Below, one piece after another: positions 16,683 to 24,669 of a stretch of DNA of 64,000 nucleotides. Position numbers and translations under genes: made by a program. Every line of letters begins with the position of its first letter. Within the stretch, counting starts at the first letter, position 1. Source of the DNA: CAZCTO01 sp964501725 (lineage in GTDB: Bacteria > Bacillota > Clostridia > Saccharofermentanales > Saccharofermentanaceae); assembly GCA_964501725.1 (NCBI GenBank), contig CAZCTO010000003.1, positions 1 to 64,000 of the forward strand, read 5' to 3'. Below the pieces are notes generated by a model. That model made no database searches. It had not been told where the DNA came from and saw nothing but the letters and a program-made list of their open reading frames with translations.

Positions 16683-17090
16683 TAGCCGGGATGTATTTGG
16701 ACTGGCAAGTGCACTACGCACCGACGCGGAAATACCTCCTGAATTAGCACTTCAGTCTTTTCAGGAGGTATTCTTGCGGTAATTTTGCTTCTGCCAGCTC
16801 GTAAATACCTCCTAAATTTGGAGTTATTCCTTTCTGGCCGGTATTTTTTCGTTTGCTTTGTCTCCATCAAGTCTAACATACCTCCCAGACAGGCTCTTTA
16901 GTTGTTTCAGGAGGTATTCTTGAGCTGTTTTCGTTTCTAGCGAGGCGCAAATACCTCCTGATTTGGAAATTTGTCTGTTCCAGCCGGTATTCTTGCGTTT
17001 TTTCGCTTCATGCAGATTCGGAAATACCTCCTGCATCACCTACTTCGGCCGGTCCAGGAGGTATTCTTGAGTTTTTTCCTTTTCGTCGGT
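16683..17090. repeat. 73-bp-period hairpin repeat array (copy 2)
   Basis: Left arms (AATACC or CATACC) start at 16731, 16804, 16877, 16950 and 17023, exactly 73 bp apart each time. GGTATT of the right arms starts at 16767, 16840, 16913, 16986 and 17060. The first unit is a perfect 13-bp inverted repeat, AATACCTCCTGAA (16731-16743) with 16760-16772. Sequence between the arms is poorly conserved while arm spacing is fixed. Both flanks match copy 1: the CCTGATT...GTATTTGG block upstream, and the 17225-17245 motif downstream. The array fills the gap between the exporter operon and the EAL gene; 17091-17224 shows nothing else. Confidence 0.88.
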
Positions 17091-17224
17091 GCGGAAACAC
17101 CGACCGCTTGTGCATTGCTCTCATATATTTGACTGTGACACTAAGCACTGAACTCAAAGTGCACTGCCACTTCAATGACATTTCACTGACACCAAATGTT
17201 TGAATTTCATCAACTTTTTGGTGA

Positions 17225-17245
17225 ACTTCGTTTTGAGACAGCCCC
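17225..17245. other. Conserved motif flanking the hairpin array (copy 2)
   Basis: CTTCGTTTTGAGAYAGCCCC with Y = C, the same motif as at 540-560. It lies 22 bp beyond the stop of the EAL gene, a plausible position for one side of a decayed terminator stem. Confidence 0.5.
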
Positions 17246-17267
17246 GTTCTTCATGAAGCAAATAGAT

Positions 17268-18047
17268 CTATCGCTCTGCGTATTGGTCGATGAATTTGGC
17301 CAGTTCATCAAAGGGCATGGGCTTGGCAATCAGAAAGCCCTGGCCCATCGTGAAACCGGATTCTTCCAGCATTTCCATCTGCTCGGGCGTTTCGATACCC
17401 TTGGCGCAAACCTGGATACCAAGAATCTTCGCCATCTCCAGAATGCCGATGATGATATTGAAGTCGCGCTCGAAATTCTCAATCTCGCGGATAAAATCCT
17501 TACTGATTTCAACGATGGAAAAAGGAATTTTCCGTAACAGGTCAATCGTCGAATAGCCGGTGCCGAAGTTGCCGAGAACCAGCGGGATATCATATTCTTC
17601 ATGCAGGCGCTTCAGGTTTGCCGCGCCGACTTCATCCAGTGGCTGAACTTCACTGAGCTCGACCTGCAGGTGTGTCCGGTTGAGACCGTGCTTATGTAAA
17701 ATATCCCGAAGTCTGTAAATGAATTCCGGCCGGTTTGCCTGAAAGCCCATAATATTAATGGATACGGTCAGGTGAACGAACAGCATTTTCATCAGACGCG
17801 CCGCGTCTTCGAAGGCGCGGTCCAGAAACCATTTTCCGAAGGCTTCCGTGAGCGCGGGATCGGCTTGTATGACAGGCAGGAAATCTGCCGGCAACACCGG
17901 CTCCTCGTCTTCTGAAATCAGGAGATCCGCAAACACTTCATAGGTGTTGCAGGTGTTATTTCCAAAAGTCCACTTGGGCTGACCATAGAGCTTGATACGG
18001 TTCTCTTCGATTGCCTTGTAAATATCTTCCTTGGAAAGAATCGCCAT
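17268..18047 (-). CDS. Degenerate EAL-domain protein (probably inactive)
   Basis: About 259 residues forming a single EAL fold without sensor domain. Recognisable landmarks are YGQPKW at the start, VSINIMGFQ, LQVELSEV, FGTGYSTI, EISKDFI, CAKGIET and MGQGFLIAKPMP. However, the EAL signature itself reads YEVFADL, and the metal-binding DDFGTG motif reads GNFGTG, so two acidic metal ligands are missing. Hydrolysis of c-di-GMP is unlikely; the protein may bind the nucleotide or a partner instead. The ATG at 18047 is preferred over 18053 given AAGGAG just upstream. It belongs with the HD-GYP (5735) and GGDEF (39386, 51842) genes in a c-di-GMP network. Confidence 0.85.
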   Translation of the reverse strand: MAILSKEDIYKAIEENRIKLYGQPKWTFGNNTCNTYEVFADLLISEDEEPVLPADFLPVIQADPALTEAFGKWFLDRAFEDAARLMKMLFVHLTVSINIMGFQANRPEFIYRLRDILHKHGLNRTHLQVELSEVQPLDEVGAANLKRLHEEYDIPLVLGNFGTGYSTIDLLRKIPFSIVEISKDFIREIENFERDFNIIIGILEMAKILGIQVCAKGIETPEQMEMLEESGFTMGQGFLIAKPMPFDELAKFIDQYAER

Positions 18048-18226
18048 AATCATTCTCCTTCCGGGTATACCAGGACCTCGCGGTGAACGATGTTTCTAAA
18101 TGATAATTGTTATCTTCATCATATAGGAAGCGCCTTCCTATTGCAATAAAGGAACGGCAAAGCAAGGTGTTGAAGCAATGAGAAACGCACCCGATCCCAA
18201 GCAAAAACAGACTGCCGGCAGTCACT

Positions 18227-18538
18227 TTACGAGAAAATCGTTATCAGAATAATGACGGCAAAGACCTGAAGAATTAATAGCACCGGTATGCCGATCGAAA
18301 ATCGGGGGTGACGCGTCTTATGCCTGAAAAGCTTCATACCCAGAAGTGCTCCGGCAGCGCCGCCGATCGCGGCGAGGAAGAGGAGTGTGTTCTCGCGAAT
18401 CCGCCACTTGCCCTTTACGGCTTTCCGCTTATCCAGCGCAAACGCACCCAGGGACAGAAGGTTAATCAGCATAAGTACAATCAGAATGATGATTCCGGGT
18501 AAGGGGAAAAGATCACTTTGGATACTTAGTGAAATCAA
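18227..18538 (-). CDS. DUF1294 membrane protein
   Basis: A 103-residue membrane protein with three or four hydrophobic helices. The DKRKAVKGKWRIRENTLL segment, followed by a glycine-rich GGAAGALLGMKLFRHKTRH, is the well-conserved DUF1294 signature. Function unknown. Length matches the family, so it looks complete. An AGGTGCT-type ribosome site precedes the start. It is separated by 180 bp from the EAL gene, in a stretch without recognisable features, and is divergent from the TetR gene at 18742. Confidence 0.85.
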   Translation of the reverse strand: MISLSIQSDLFPLPGIIILIVLMLINLLSLGAFALDKRKAVKGKWRIRENTLLFLAAIGGAAGALLGMKLFRHKTRHPRFSIGIPVLLILQVFAVIILITIFS

Positions 18539-18660
18539 CGCAGCACCTCCTCCGCGATTTCAATTATTGGCACCGGAGTGCTCTTTCAGTATAGCATGTT
18601 GCAAAGGGCCGCAGAATTATCAGACCGGTCCGGCTTGATCGAAAAACATCAAAACAGTGG

Positions 18661-18689
18661 TTGACACAAAACGGAAACGGCCTTACTAT
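18661..18689 (+). promoter_or_regulatory. Promoter of the TetR-exporter operon
   Basis: A perfect TTGACA (18661-18666), a 17-bp spacer and TACTAT (18684-18689). A TGTGA...TCACA imperfect dyad (about 18694-18721) lies between the -10 and the start codon and is a candidate site for the TetR protein encoded next. Confidence 0.75.
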
Positions 18690-18741
18690 GAATGTGTGAC
18701 TATTATTTGCAAATGTTCACAGGTTTTCAAAGGAGGGCAAT

Positions 18742-19344
18742 ATGCCGCGAGGATTTTCCGGGTTAGAGAGGGAAAGAATCAGAAGTTCGTTGATGCAAGA
18801 GGGAAGGAGACGTCTTGACACAACGGGGGTCTTAAAAACGACCATAGACGATTTGGCAACCGCCGCAAACATATCCAAAGGTGCTTTCTATAAGTTTTTC
18901 ACATCGAAAGAAGCGTTGTTTTTCTGTGTCTTTGAGGAATTGGAGCTTGAGCTCAAGCAAAAATTTGCCGGAATGCTTTCCGGACTCGACAGAAAAGATG
19001 TAGCGGGGAGTCTCAAGAATATGGTCACGCAGATTCTGTTTTCGCAGGAAATGCAGGCGTTTTTCGGGCATTCGGAAGATTACGATTATGTCCTCCGGAC
19101 CGTGAACCCTTTGACGATGGAGACGCATCTCTCGCACGATTTGATTTTCATTGAGGAAGTCTACCGGGCGCTTGAGAAGATGGGGATCGAAGTCAAGTCC
19201 GATCCGGAGGAAGCGGTTGCTTATCTGCACGGAATTTTTTATTTATTCTTCGGAAGTAAATCAATATCCAAGAAGTACTTCAGGAACGTAGTAGAGTCGT
19301 CGGTGGAGACGCTCGTCGAGGTTGCACTGGGAATCAGGAGATAG
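18742..19344 (+). CDS. TetR-family transcriptional regulator
   Basis: A 200-residue regulator. Residues 10-60 hold the DNA-binding domain: GRRRLDTTGVLKTTIDDLA, then AANISKGAFYKFFTSKEALFF, where the recognition helix is unmistakable. The rest is a helical ligand/dimer domain. An AAAGGAGGG ribosome site precedes the ATG at ideal spacing. It is the first gene of a three-gene operon with an ABC ATPase (3-bp gap) and an FtsX-like permease, so it most likely represses this exporter and its own gene through the dyad near 18694-18721. Confidence 0.9.
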   Translation: MPRGFSGLERERIRSSLMQEGRRRLDTTGVLKTTIDDLATAANISKGAFYKFFTSKEALFFCVFEELELELKQKFAGMLSGLDRKDVAGSLKNMVTQILFSQEMQAFFGHSEDYDYVLRTVNPLTMETHLSHDLIFIEEVYRALEKMGIEVKSDPEEAVAYLHGIFYLFFGSKSISKKYFRNVVESSVETLVEVALGIRR

Positions 19345-19347
19345 AAA

Positions 19348-20055
19348 ATGAATACGAGTTTTATTGAAATTGAGACGCTTTCGAAAATCTATCGAAGCGG
19401 CTCTGAGGTTCTGTACGCTTTAGACGCCGTAAACCTGCAAATTGAAGAAGGTGAGATCGTTTGCATTCTCGGTCCGTCAGGCTCCGGGAAATCCACACTG
19501 CTCAACATTGTCGGCGGTTTGGATGAGGCGGACGAGGGTAAGGTCACGATTGCCCGTCAGGAAATCACAAAACTAAAAGGCGGAAAGCTAACGGATTATC
19601 GCAGAGACAGCGTCGGCTTTGTTTTTCAGTTTTACAATTTAATCCCGAACCTTACCGTTTACGAAAACATCGAGGTCGTCGCCGATATCTGCAAAGCACC
19701 ACTGGAGATCGATGCGCTCCTCGAGACGCTCGGCATTTCCGGCCTCGCGAAAAGGTATCCGGTAGAGCTCTCGGGAGGCCAGCAACAGCGTGTGGCCATC
19801 GCCCGGGCTTTTGTCAAAAACCCGAAGCTCCTTCTCTGCGACGAGCCTACGGGCGCACTGGATTTCAAGTCGTCACTGGACATTTTGCGCCTGATCAAAG
19901 AAATCAACGCTAAGTACGGAACGACCATACTGATTATTACCCACAACAGTGCGATTGCGGGGATGTGCAACCGGGTGATCCGCGTGCGAAGCGGACAGAT
20001 TACCCATAACGATATCAATAAGGAAGTGATTCCGGTGGAAAGGATTGAGTGGTAA
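19348..20055 (+). CDS. ABC transporter ATP-binding protein (MacB-like)
   Basis: A 235-residue ATPase of the MacB/LolD branch: Walker A GPSGSGKST, Q-loop FQFYNLIPNLTVYENI, signature LSGGQQQRVAIARAF, Walker B LLLCDEPTGALD and IIITHNSA at the H-loop. In that last motif the switch residue is still His, followed by Asn instead of Asp. It is tightly packed between tetR and the permease gene, whose ATG overlaps this stop by one base. It powers the permease encoded at 20055. Confidence 0.9.
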   Translation: MNTSFIEIETLSKIYRSGSEVLYALDAVNLQIEEGEIVCILGPSGSGKSTLLNIVGGLDEADEGKVTIARQEITKLKGGKLTDYRRDSVGFVFQFYNLIPNLTVYENIEVVADICKAPLEIDALLETLGISGLAKRYPVELSGGQQQRVAIARAFVKNPKLLLCDEPTGALDFKSSLDILRLIKEINAKYGTTILIITHNSAIAGMCNRVIRVRSGQITHNDINKEVIPVERIEW

Positions 20056-22286
20056 TGAAAATCAATATTCGCTCCGTGCGATTTTTCATGGAGCATAAAG
20101 CCTTCTACATCGGCATGATGTTGCTGCTGGTTCTTTCGACGGGAATCTTCGTCGGATTCAGAACCTCTTCGGTCAGTACCTGGGAAAGCGTGAAGAAGGA
20201 CCGGGAAGTGAACATGCTGGAAGACGCTTCCTTTGTATATTCGAGGCTGATTTCGGAAGATGAGATTAAGCAGTACGAAAAGGAATACAATCTGGTCATG
20301 CAGGCAAGCGTCCATAAGGATTTTGATGTCGGCAGCGCGACCGTTCGCGTCCGGCCGGTATATGAGAAGCTCAACAGGTACTCCGTAGTAGACGGGGAAG
20401 CGCTTCAGCAAAGCGGCGATATCCTTTTGGACCGGTTCTACTTTACTGAAAACGGCCTGTCCTTCGGAGACACGATTCAAATCGACTCTCAAGTGTTTAC
20501 GATCGTCGGAACGCTTTCTTATCCGGACTATATCGGCATGCTGAAAACCGAGTCCGACCTGATGGCGAACGGCAAGGCTTTCGGTCTCTCTGTAGTCTCG
20601 GATGAAGACTATGAAAAATTATCCGTATCCGGCGAAAAGGTTCTTTACAGCGTCCGGTTCGCAGGAGGCGGTGAGGATACTTTTCGAAAAGCCCTGTCGG
20701 AAGACGGCTCGGTCCTTCGCTGGACAGATGCCGTGAACAGCCAGAGAATTTCCCGGTTTGACGGGGAGATCAAGGCAATTATGGTCATGAGCCGCATTGC
20801 GCCGGTGTTTATTCTTCTGGTGAGCTGCATGACGATGGCTGTGATCATGGGCAGAATGCTCAAGCGCGAATACACCCATATCGGAACTCTCTCTGCCATG
20901 GGATACAGGAAGAGAGAACTCCTTGCCCATTACCTGTTCCTTCCGGCGGTGGTTTCTGTCATCGGTTCCGGACTCGGGCTTGTGGCCGGCTACTTTTCCG
21001 CCGAGCCGATGCTGTTGATTTCCAAAGTCGAGTACAGCATACCGGCGGTTATTCTCAATTTTACGCCTCAGAACATCCTTACTGCGCTATTTCTTCCGCT
21101 GCTTTTAATGCTTAGCGCGGCGTCGCTTTCGATCCTCTATGCCCTGAGACTCAACACGGTGATGCTCCTCAAATCCAATTCCGGAAAGCAGAAAAGAGGA
21201 TTGCTTACCCGCTTGATCCCGCATTGTTTCGGCTCGTTCCGCTTCCGTTTTCGCGCCAAAGAACTGCTTTCGAATCTGCCGAGAGGTTTTCTGATGATTG
21301 CGGGAATTTGTGTGTCGGCGACGTTCCTTTTCGCGGGAATCCTGATCTATACCTCTATTGAAACCTTCAAAACCGAGAGCTTTAACAAAGTATACACGTA
21401 CGAATATCAATATACTTTTTCCGCGATATCCACGGAGAGTCCTTCCGGGGGAGAGCCCTTTATGGCGGCGTCCTTCGATGTAAAAGCCAAAGGAAACCTC
21501 GGTGTTACCATCATCGGAATCGAGGAGAACCCGGAGTATGTTAAGCTCTATGATCCGGACGGCAAAAAGCTCAACACGGATCAAACGATTGTCAGCAACA
21601 GTGTCGCGGATCGGCTCAAAATCAAGGTCGGCGACACGATCACTCTCACTAACCGGTCGGATACCGGAGAGTACGTTCTGACGGTTGACGCGATCGCGGA
21701 CATCGACCTCGGAGAAAGTATTTATATGAGAAGAGACGATTTGAATACGATGCTCGGACTTCCGGAAAATGCATACATCGGTGTGTATTCGGATACGGAA
21801 CTCAGCTTCCCTGAGGATACGGTCGCAAGCGATACCACCCGAAAAGAGGCCCTCGAGGGAATGAACGCGACGGTCGGGTTCATGTCGAACTTCCTCTTCA
21901 TTCTGAGCGGAGTCGCCGTTGTCATCGGTGTGATTGTCATTTACATTGTTACGCTGCTTCTGATCAGCGAAAACAGCAAGAACATATCCATGCTGAAAGT
22001 CATGGGATACCATAACCGTGAGATCTCATCGCTTCTCACCAGGTCGAATATCGTACCGGTACTGATCGGCTTTGTACTGTCTATTCCGCTTGCGACGCGG
22101 ACCATGAGCGCGTTTTACGAAGAATTGACCGGGAAAATGTACGCAATCTTTCACCTCGACCTGAAGTTTCAGGAAATTATCGGAGCTCTTGCTTTTATCC
22201 TTTTGGTTTACTTTGTGACACTGATCCCGACACGCCGGAAAATCCTTGCAATCCGCCTGTCGGATAGTCTGAAGGGCAGGGAGTAG
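20055..22286 (+). CDS. FtsX-like ABC permease, two-domain (MacB-like exporter)
   Basis: About 743 residues with two FtsX repeats. An N-terminal helix (about 15-35) is followed by an extracellular domain (about 40-240), three helices (about 245-360 with LSAMGYRKRELLAHYLFLPA), a re-entry helix near 410, a second external domain (about 440-600) and three C-terminal helices (with ISMLKVMGYHNREISSLL). Both cytoplasmic coupling turns (AMGYRKRE and VMGYHNRE) are present. The ATG at 20055 overlaps the ATPase stop (TAATG) and is preferred over GTG 20049. Together with the ATPase it forms an exporter of unknown substrate, possibly a peptide or drug, under TetR control. Confidence 0.88.
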   Translation: MKINIRSVRFFMEHKAFYIGMMLLLVLSTGIFVGFRTSSVSTWESVKKDREVNMLEDASFVYSRLISEDEIKQYEKEYNLVMQASVHKDFDVGSATVRVRPVYEKLNRYSVVDGEALQQSGDILLDRFYFTENGLSFGDTIQIDSQVFTIVGTLSYPDYIGMLKTESDLMANGKAFGLSVVSDEDYEKLSVSGEKVLYSVRFAGGGEDTFRKALSEDGSVLRWTDAVNSQRISRFDGEIKAIMVMSRIAPVFILLVSCMTMAVIMGRMLKREYTHIGTLSAMGYRKRELLAHYLFLPAVVSVIGSGLGLVAGYFSAEPMLLISKVEYSIPAVILNFTPQNILTALFLPLLLMLSAASLSILYALRLNTVMLLKSNSGKQKRGLLTRLIPHCFGSFRFRFRAKELLSNLPRGFLMIAGICVSATFLFAGILIYTSIETFKTESFNKVYTYEYQYTFSAISTESPSGGEPFMAASFDVKAKGNLGVTIIGIEENPEYVKLYDPDGKKLNTDQTIVSNSVADRLKIKVGDTITLTNRSDTGEYVLTVDAIADIDLGESIYMRRDDLNTMLGLPENAYIGVYSDTELSFPEDTVASDTTRKEALEGMNATVGFMSNFLFILSGVAVVIGVIVIYIVTLLLISENSKNISMLKVMGYHNREISSLLTRSNIVPVLIGFVLSIPLATRTMSAFYEELTGKMYAIFHLDLKFQEIIGALAFILLVYFVTLIPTRRKILAIRLSDSLKGRE

Positions 22287-22617
22287 GCGAAGTAAGATGC
22301 TTCGGCGGGGGTCGAACCGGAGCAGGTCGAACCGGCGACGTTTAATAAGTGCGACAAGTGCAAAACCAGGCTGTATTTCTGCGCCGCCAGAGACGGAGCG
22401 CTTGCCAGCCCAAATACAGAAGTTCGAAACTGGCTCTATATACCTTTCCAACAGTCGGACATTAATTAATTCCTGAAAAGAATGAAATGGTGAACAGGTT
22501 CTTCGCAACGATCATCGCTTCCTCTTTATTGACCCGTTTTTCGATGCACTTAGTCAAAAAATTGTCTCATACGACTTTATGACAAATCTTTATGGCAGCT
22601 CATCGCTTTTTTACTGT

Positions 22618-22646
22618 TTGACAAGGAGCAATTTCGGGGTTATGAT
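22618..22646 (+). promoter_or_regulatory. Promoter of the DUF6530/GIY-YIG operon
   Basis: Perfect TTGACA (22618-22623), a 17-bp spacer and TATGAT (22641-22646), about 67 bp before the start codon. The rest of the 22287-22713 gap contains no gene or structure that I can support. Confidence 0.75.
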
Positions 22647-22713
22647 AGGAGTCTACTAATTTACTAAATTACTAAATAAGTGCGTGTTTGGAGAGCAAAG
22701 AAGGAGGCCACCC

Positions 22714-23193
22714 ATGAAGATTCCGACAACACTGAAACACAAGCCGGTTTTTGTATCGGAAGAATACGATAAAGTCGACGGTCGCAACGCATATCATTCG
22801 GACACGAAGGGTCTCTCGCTCGGACTCGCTCAGTGGAACGATCGCGGACAAGTAGACGTATCCGCAAAGGTCTGGCGATACACGGGAGAGAAATGGTCCA
22901 GACAGTCCGAGGAGCTCCCTCTTCACCGCGTCATGGACCTCGCGATTCTGATCTGCCGCGCGAAGCAATACATGTCGGAGTCTTATCGTTTTCCGAAGCA
23001 ATATGACCCCGATAAACCACTCATTGACCGCATCGGGCTTCAGGGTGACGCGATGAACGTCGCGGTCTGTACCGATAATCCGATGATCGAAGATGACATC
23101 GTGCTTTTTGCTAATGCAATGGGTAAGGACGATGAGCTTCTGGCCGAACGCATGAAAGTACTTTCAAATCTTCTTAACGAGATGGGATATTGA
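22714..23193 (+). CDS. DUF6530-like protein
   Basis: A 159-residue soluble protein. Strings such as KIPTTLKHKPVFV, KGLSLGLAQWNDRG and KVWRYTGEKWSRQSEELPLH, with HRVMDLAILICRAK after them, match my memory of DUF6530, a small family of unknown function in Bacillota. No signal peptide or membrane segment is seen. The ATG at 22714 has AAGGAGG upstream and is preferred over an in-frame ATG at 22684. The next gene starts 5 bp after the stop, so the two form a bicistronic unit behind the promoter at 22618. Confidence 0.7.
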   Translation: MKIPTTLKHKPVFVSEEYDKVDGRNAYHSDTKGLSLGLAQWNDRGQVDVSAKVWRYTGEKWSRQSEELPLHRVMDLAILICRAKQYMSESYRFPKQYDPDKPLIDRIGLQGDAMNVAVCTDNPMIEDDIVLFANAMGKDDELLAERMKVLSNLLNEMGY

Positions 23194-23198
23194 TAAAG

Positions 23199-23543
23199 AT
23201 GGATAAAGAGAAACGCAAAAAACTCGCGGAAACCTACACCTCCCGTAAGAAGGTCGGAGCTGTCATCGCCATCTCCTGTGCGGGGAGCGGTAAGCGCATG
23301 CTTATAAGCGTCCCGGATCTGCCGGGCTATGAGAATCGATTTGCTTTTAGTAAGCAAATTAACAGCCCCGTTCACGAAAAGCTCCGGAAGGACTGGTTTG
23401 AGTACGGCGCAGGGTCTTTTTCGCTGGAAGTCCTCGAGTCGCTCGAAAAGAAAGAAGATCAGACGGACAATGACTTTTGGGATTGTCTGAGGATTCTTCT
23501 GGAAATTTACGCGGAGAAAGAGAATCCCGATACGCTGTACTAA
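23199..23543 (+). CDS. GIY-YIG nuclease-family-like small protein
   Basis: About 114 residues. The order MDKEKRKKLAETY, KKVGAVIAISCAGSGKRML, VHEKLRKDWFEYGAGSFSL and EVLESLEKKEDQTDND is that of a divergent group annotated as GIY-YIG nuclease family in Clostridia. The group keeps the overall fold (the Y-G-x-x-x-F-x-x-x-V-L segment) but lacks a clear GIY...YIG pair, so nuclease activity is doubtful. Start is set at the ATG of MDKEK; a TTG three codons earlier overlaps the upstream stop. It is followed by a strong bidirectional terminator. Confidence 0.6.
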   Translation: MDKEKRKKLAETYTSRKKVGAVIAISCAGSGKRMLISVPDLPGYENRFAFSKQINSPVHEKLRKDWFEYGAGSFSLEVLESLEKKEDQTDNDFWDCLRILLEIYAEKENPDTLY

Positions 23544-23567
23544 AAGATAGAACTCAAGAGGGCGCAA

Positions 23568-23592
23568 AAAAGCCGGCAAACTGCCGGCTTTT
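23568..23592. terminator. Bidirectional rho-independent terminator
   Basis: AAAAGCCGGCA (23568-23578), loop AAC, then TGCCGGCTTTT (23582-23592). T-runs occur on both strands. It lies between the converging GIY-YIG-like gene and the LacI gene and can serve both. Confidence 0.9.
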
Positions 23593-23607
23593 CTTGTGTT
23601 CAAATCA

Positions 23608-24633
23608 TCAAAGGCTCTCACGAATAATGATGTATGAGTTGGTATACACACGGTCATTTTTCGGCGGCTGTTTGTCTAAAAAATAATCAAACAGTATTTT
23701 CACCGGCTGGTATCCCTGCTGGAAAGGATCCTGAGGAATAGAAGCCGTAATGACGCCGCTTTCCAGATAAGGACGTGATTCCAGCGTACAGTCGTGAGTA
23801 AAGAGCTTGATTCTGCCCGCGTATCCGGTCTCAACAAGCGCTTTGCAAGTACCGCCTACGGCACCTGCTGTCATATAGATCGCATCCGGTAATGCATCGG
23901 CTTCAAGTAACCGCTTTGTGATGGAATAAGAAACATCCGAGTTGTCGAGCGTCTCTTCAACGTCTACAACCCGGATGTTCGGGTATTGTTCTTTATTTAC
24001 CGAATTAAATCCGGAAATGCTTTGGTTGTGGCCCAGAACATGAATGGATCCGGTAAGAATGACAACATTCATCTGCTTCCCGCCGGCGACGAGGCCCATC
24101 AACCCTGCGGCCATTTTGCCGCTTTTGGTGTAGTCGGTTCCGACATAGCAGAGGCGTTTGGACTTCTCCAAATCCGTGTTGGATGTGATCACGGGAATTC
24201 CGGAGTCAACCAGTTCATTTATCCTGTCCGCGATAGCCTTTTCATTAATAGGGGACAGAATCAATGCCTGCATTCCTTCACGGCACAGCTCCGCAATTCG
24301 CTCGAGCTGGGTCTCCGCAGAAAACCCCCGGGTTGTCTTGATCGATACAGAAACGGCATAATCCGCAAGTTCCTTCTCGCAGGCACGGATTCCGTTAATG
24401 ACATCAATGAAGTAAGGGTTTCCCTCGAGAGGGAAAATAGCACCGATTTTAAGAGGGTGCTTTCTTGCCGCAAGACCCAGGCCTGCGCGATTTGTCCGAT
24501 ACCCCAAATCCCTGGCGATTTCACGAATTCGCTTTGCGACTTCTTCGTTTACTTCGCCGCGATTATTTAATGCCCGATCGACGGTGCCTCGAGAGACACC
24601 GACGATCTCGGCAATTTTTTTAATCGATGTCAT
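23608..24633 (-). CDS. LacI-family transcriptional regulator
   Basis: A 341-residue regulator. Residues 3-55 are a LacI-type HTH (IKKIAEIVGVSRGTVDRALN, then NRGEV) with the hinge LGYRTNRAG. Residues 60-341 form a periplasmic-binding-protein-like sugar-sensing domain of the ribose-binding type (GAIFPLEGNPYFIDVINGI, ALILSPINEKA, GIPVITSNTDL). It is the last gene of the sugar ABC operon (36 bp after the permease gene) and is the obvious controller of that operon. Two LacI-like operator sites flank the promoter at 29198-29226. The inducer should be the transported sugar, which cannot be named from sequence. Confidence 0.9.
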   Translation of the reverse strand: MTSIKKIAEIVGVSRGTVDRALNNRGEVNEEVAKRIREIARDLGYRTNRAGLGLAARKHPLKIGAIFPLEGNPYFIDVINGIRACEKELADYAVSVSIKTTRGFSAETQLERIAELCREGMQALILSPINEKAIADRINELVDSGIPVITSNTDLEKSKRLCYVGTDYTKSGKMAAGLMGLVAGGKQMNVVILTGSIHVLGHNQSISGFNSVNKEQYPNIRVVDVEETLDNSDVSYSITKRLLEADALPDAIYMTAGAVGGTCKALVETGYAGRIKLFTHDCTLESRPYLESGVITASIPQDPFQQGYQPVKILFDYFLDKQPPKNDRVYTNSYIIIRESL

Positions 24634-24669
24634 CCGAAGACCCCCGTATGGACAGAAAGGAAAACATTA

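Noticed and set aside
160..17090. The two 73-bp arrays as CRISPR loci
   Set aside because: The conserved parts are short arms of inverted repeats, the intervening sequences are partly shared between units and between loci, and no cas gene is present.
21105..22013. Long minus-strand frame (302 codons) within the FtsX-like permease gene
   Set aside because: Antisense shadow of a clear coding region with charged, low-complexity translation and no family motif.
22287..22480. Plus-strand open frame with a CDKCK zinc-knuckle-like string
   Set aside because: No start codon with ribosome site in that frame and no recognisable homology; most likely chance.
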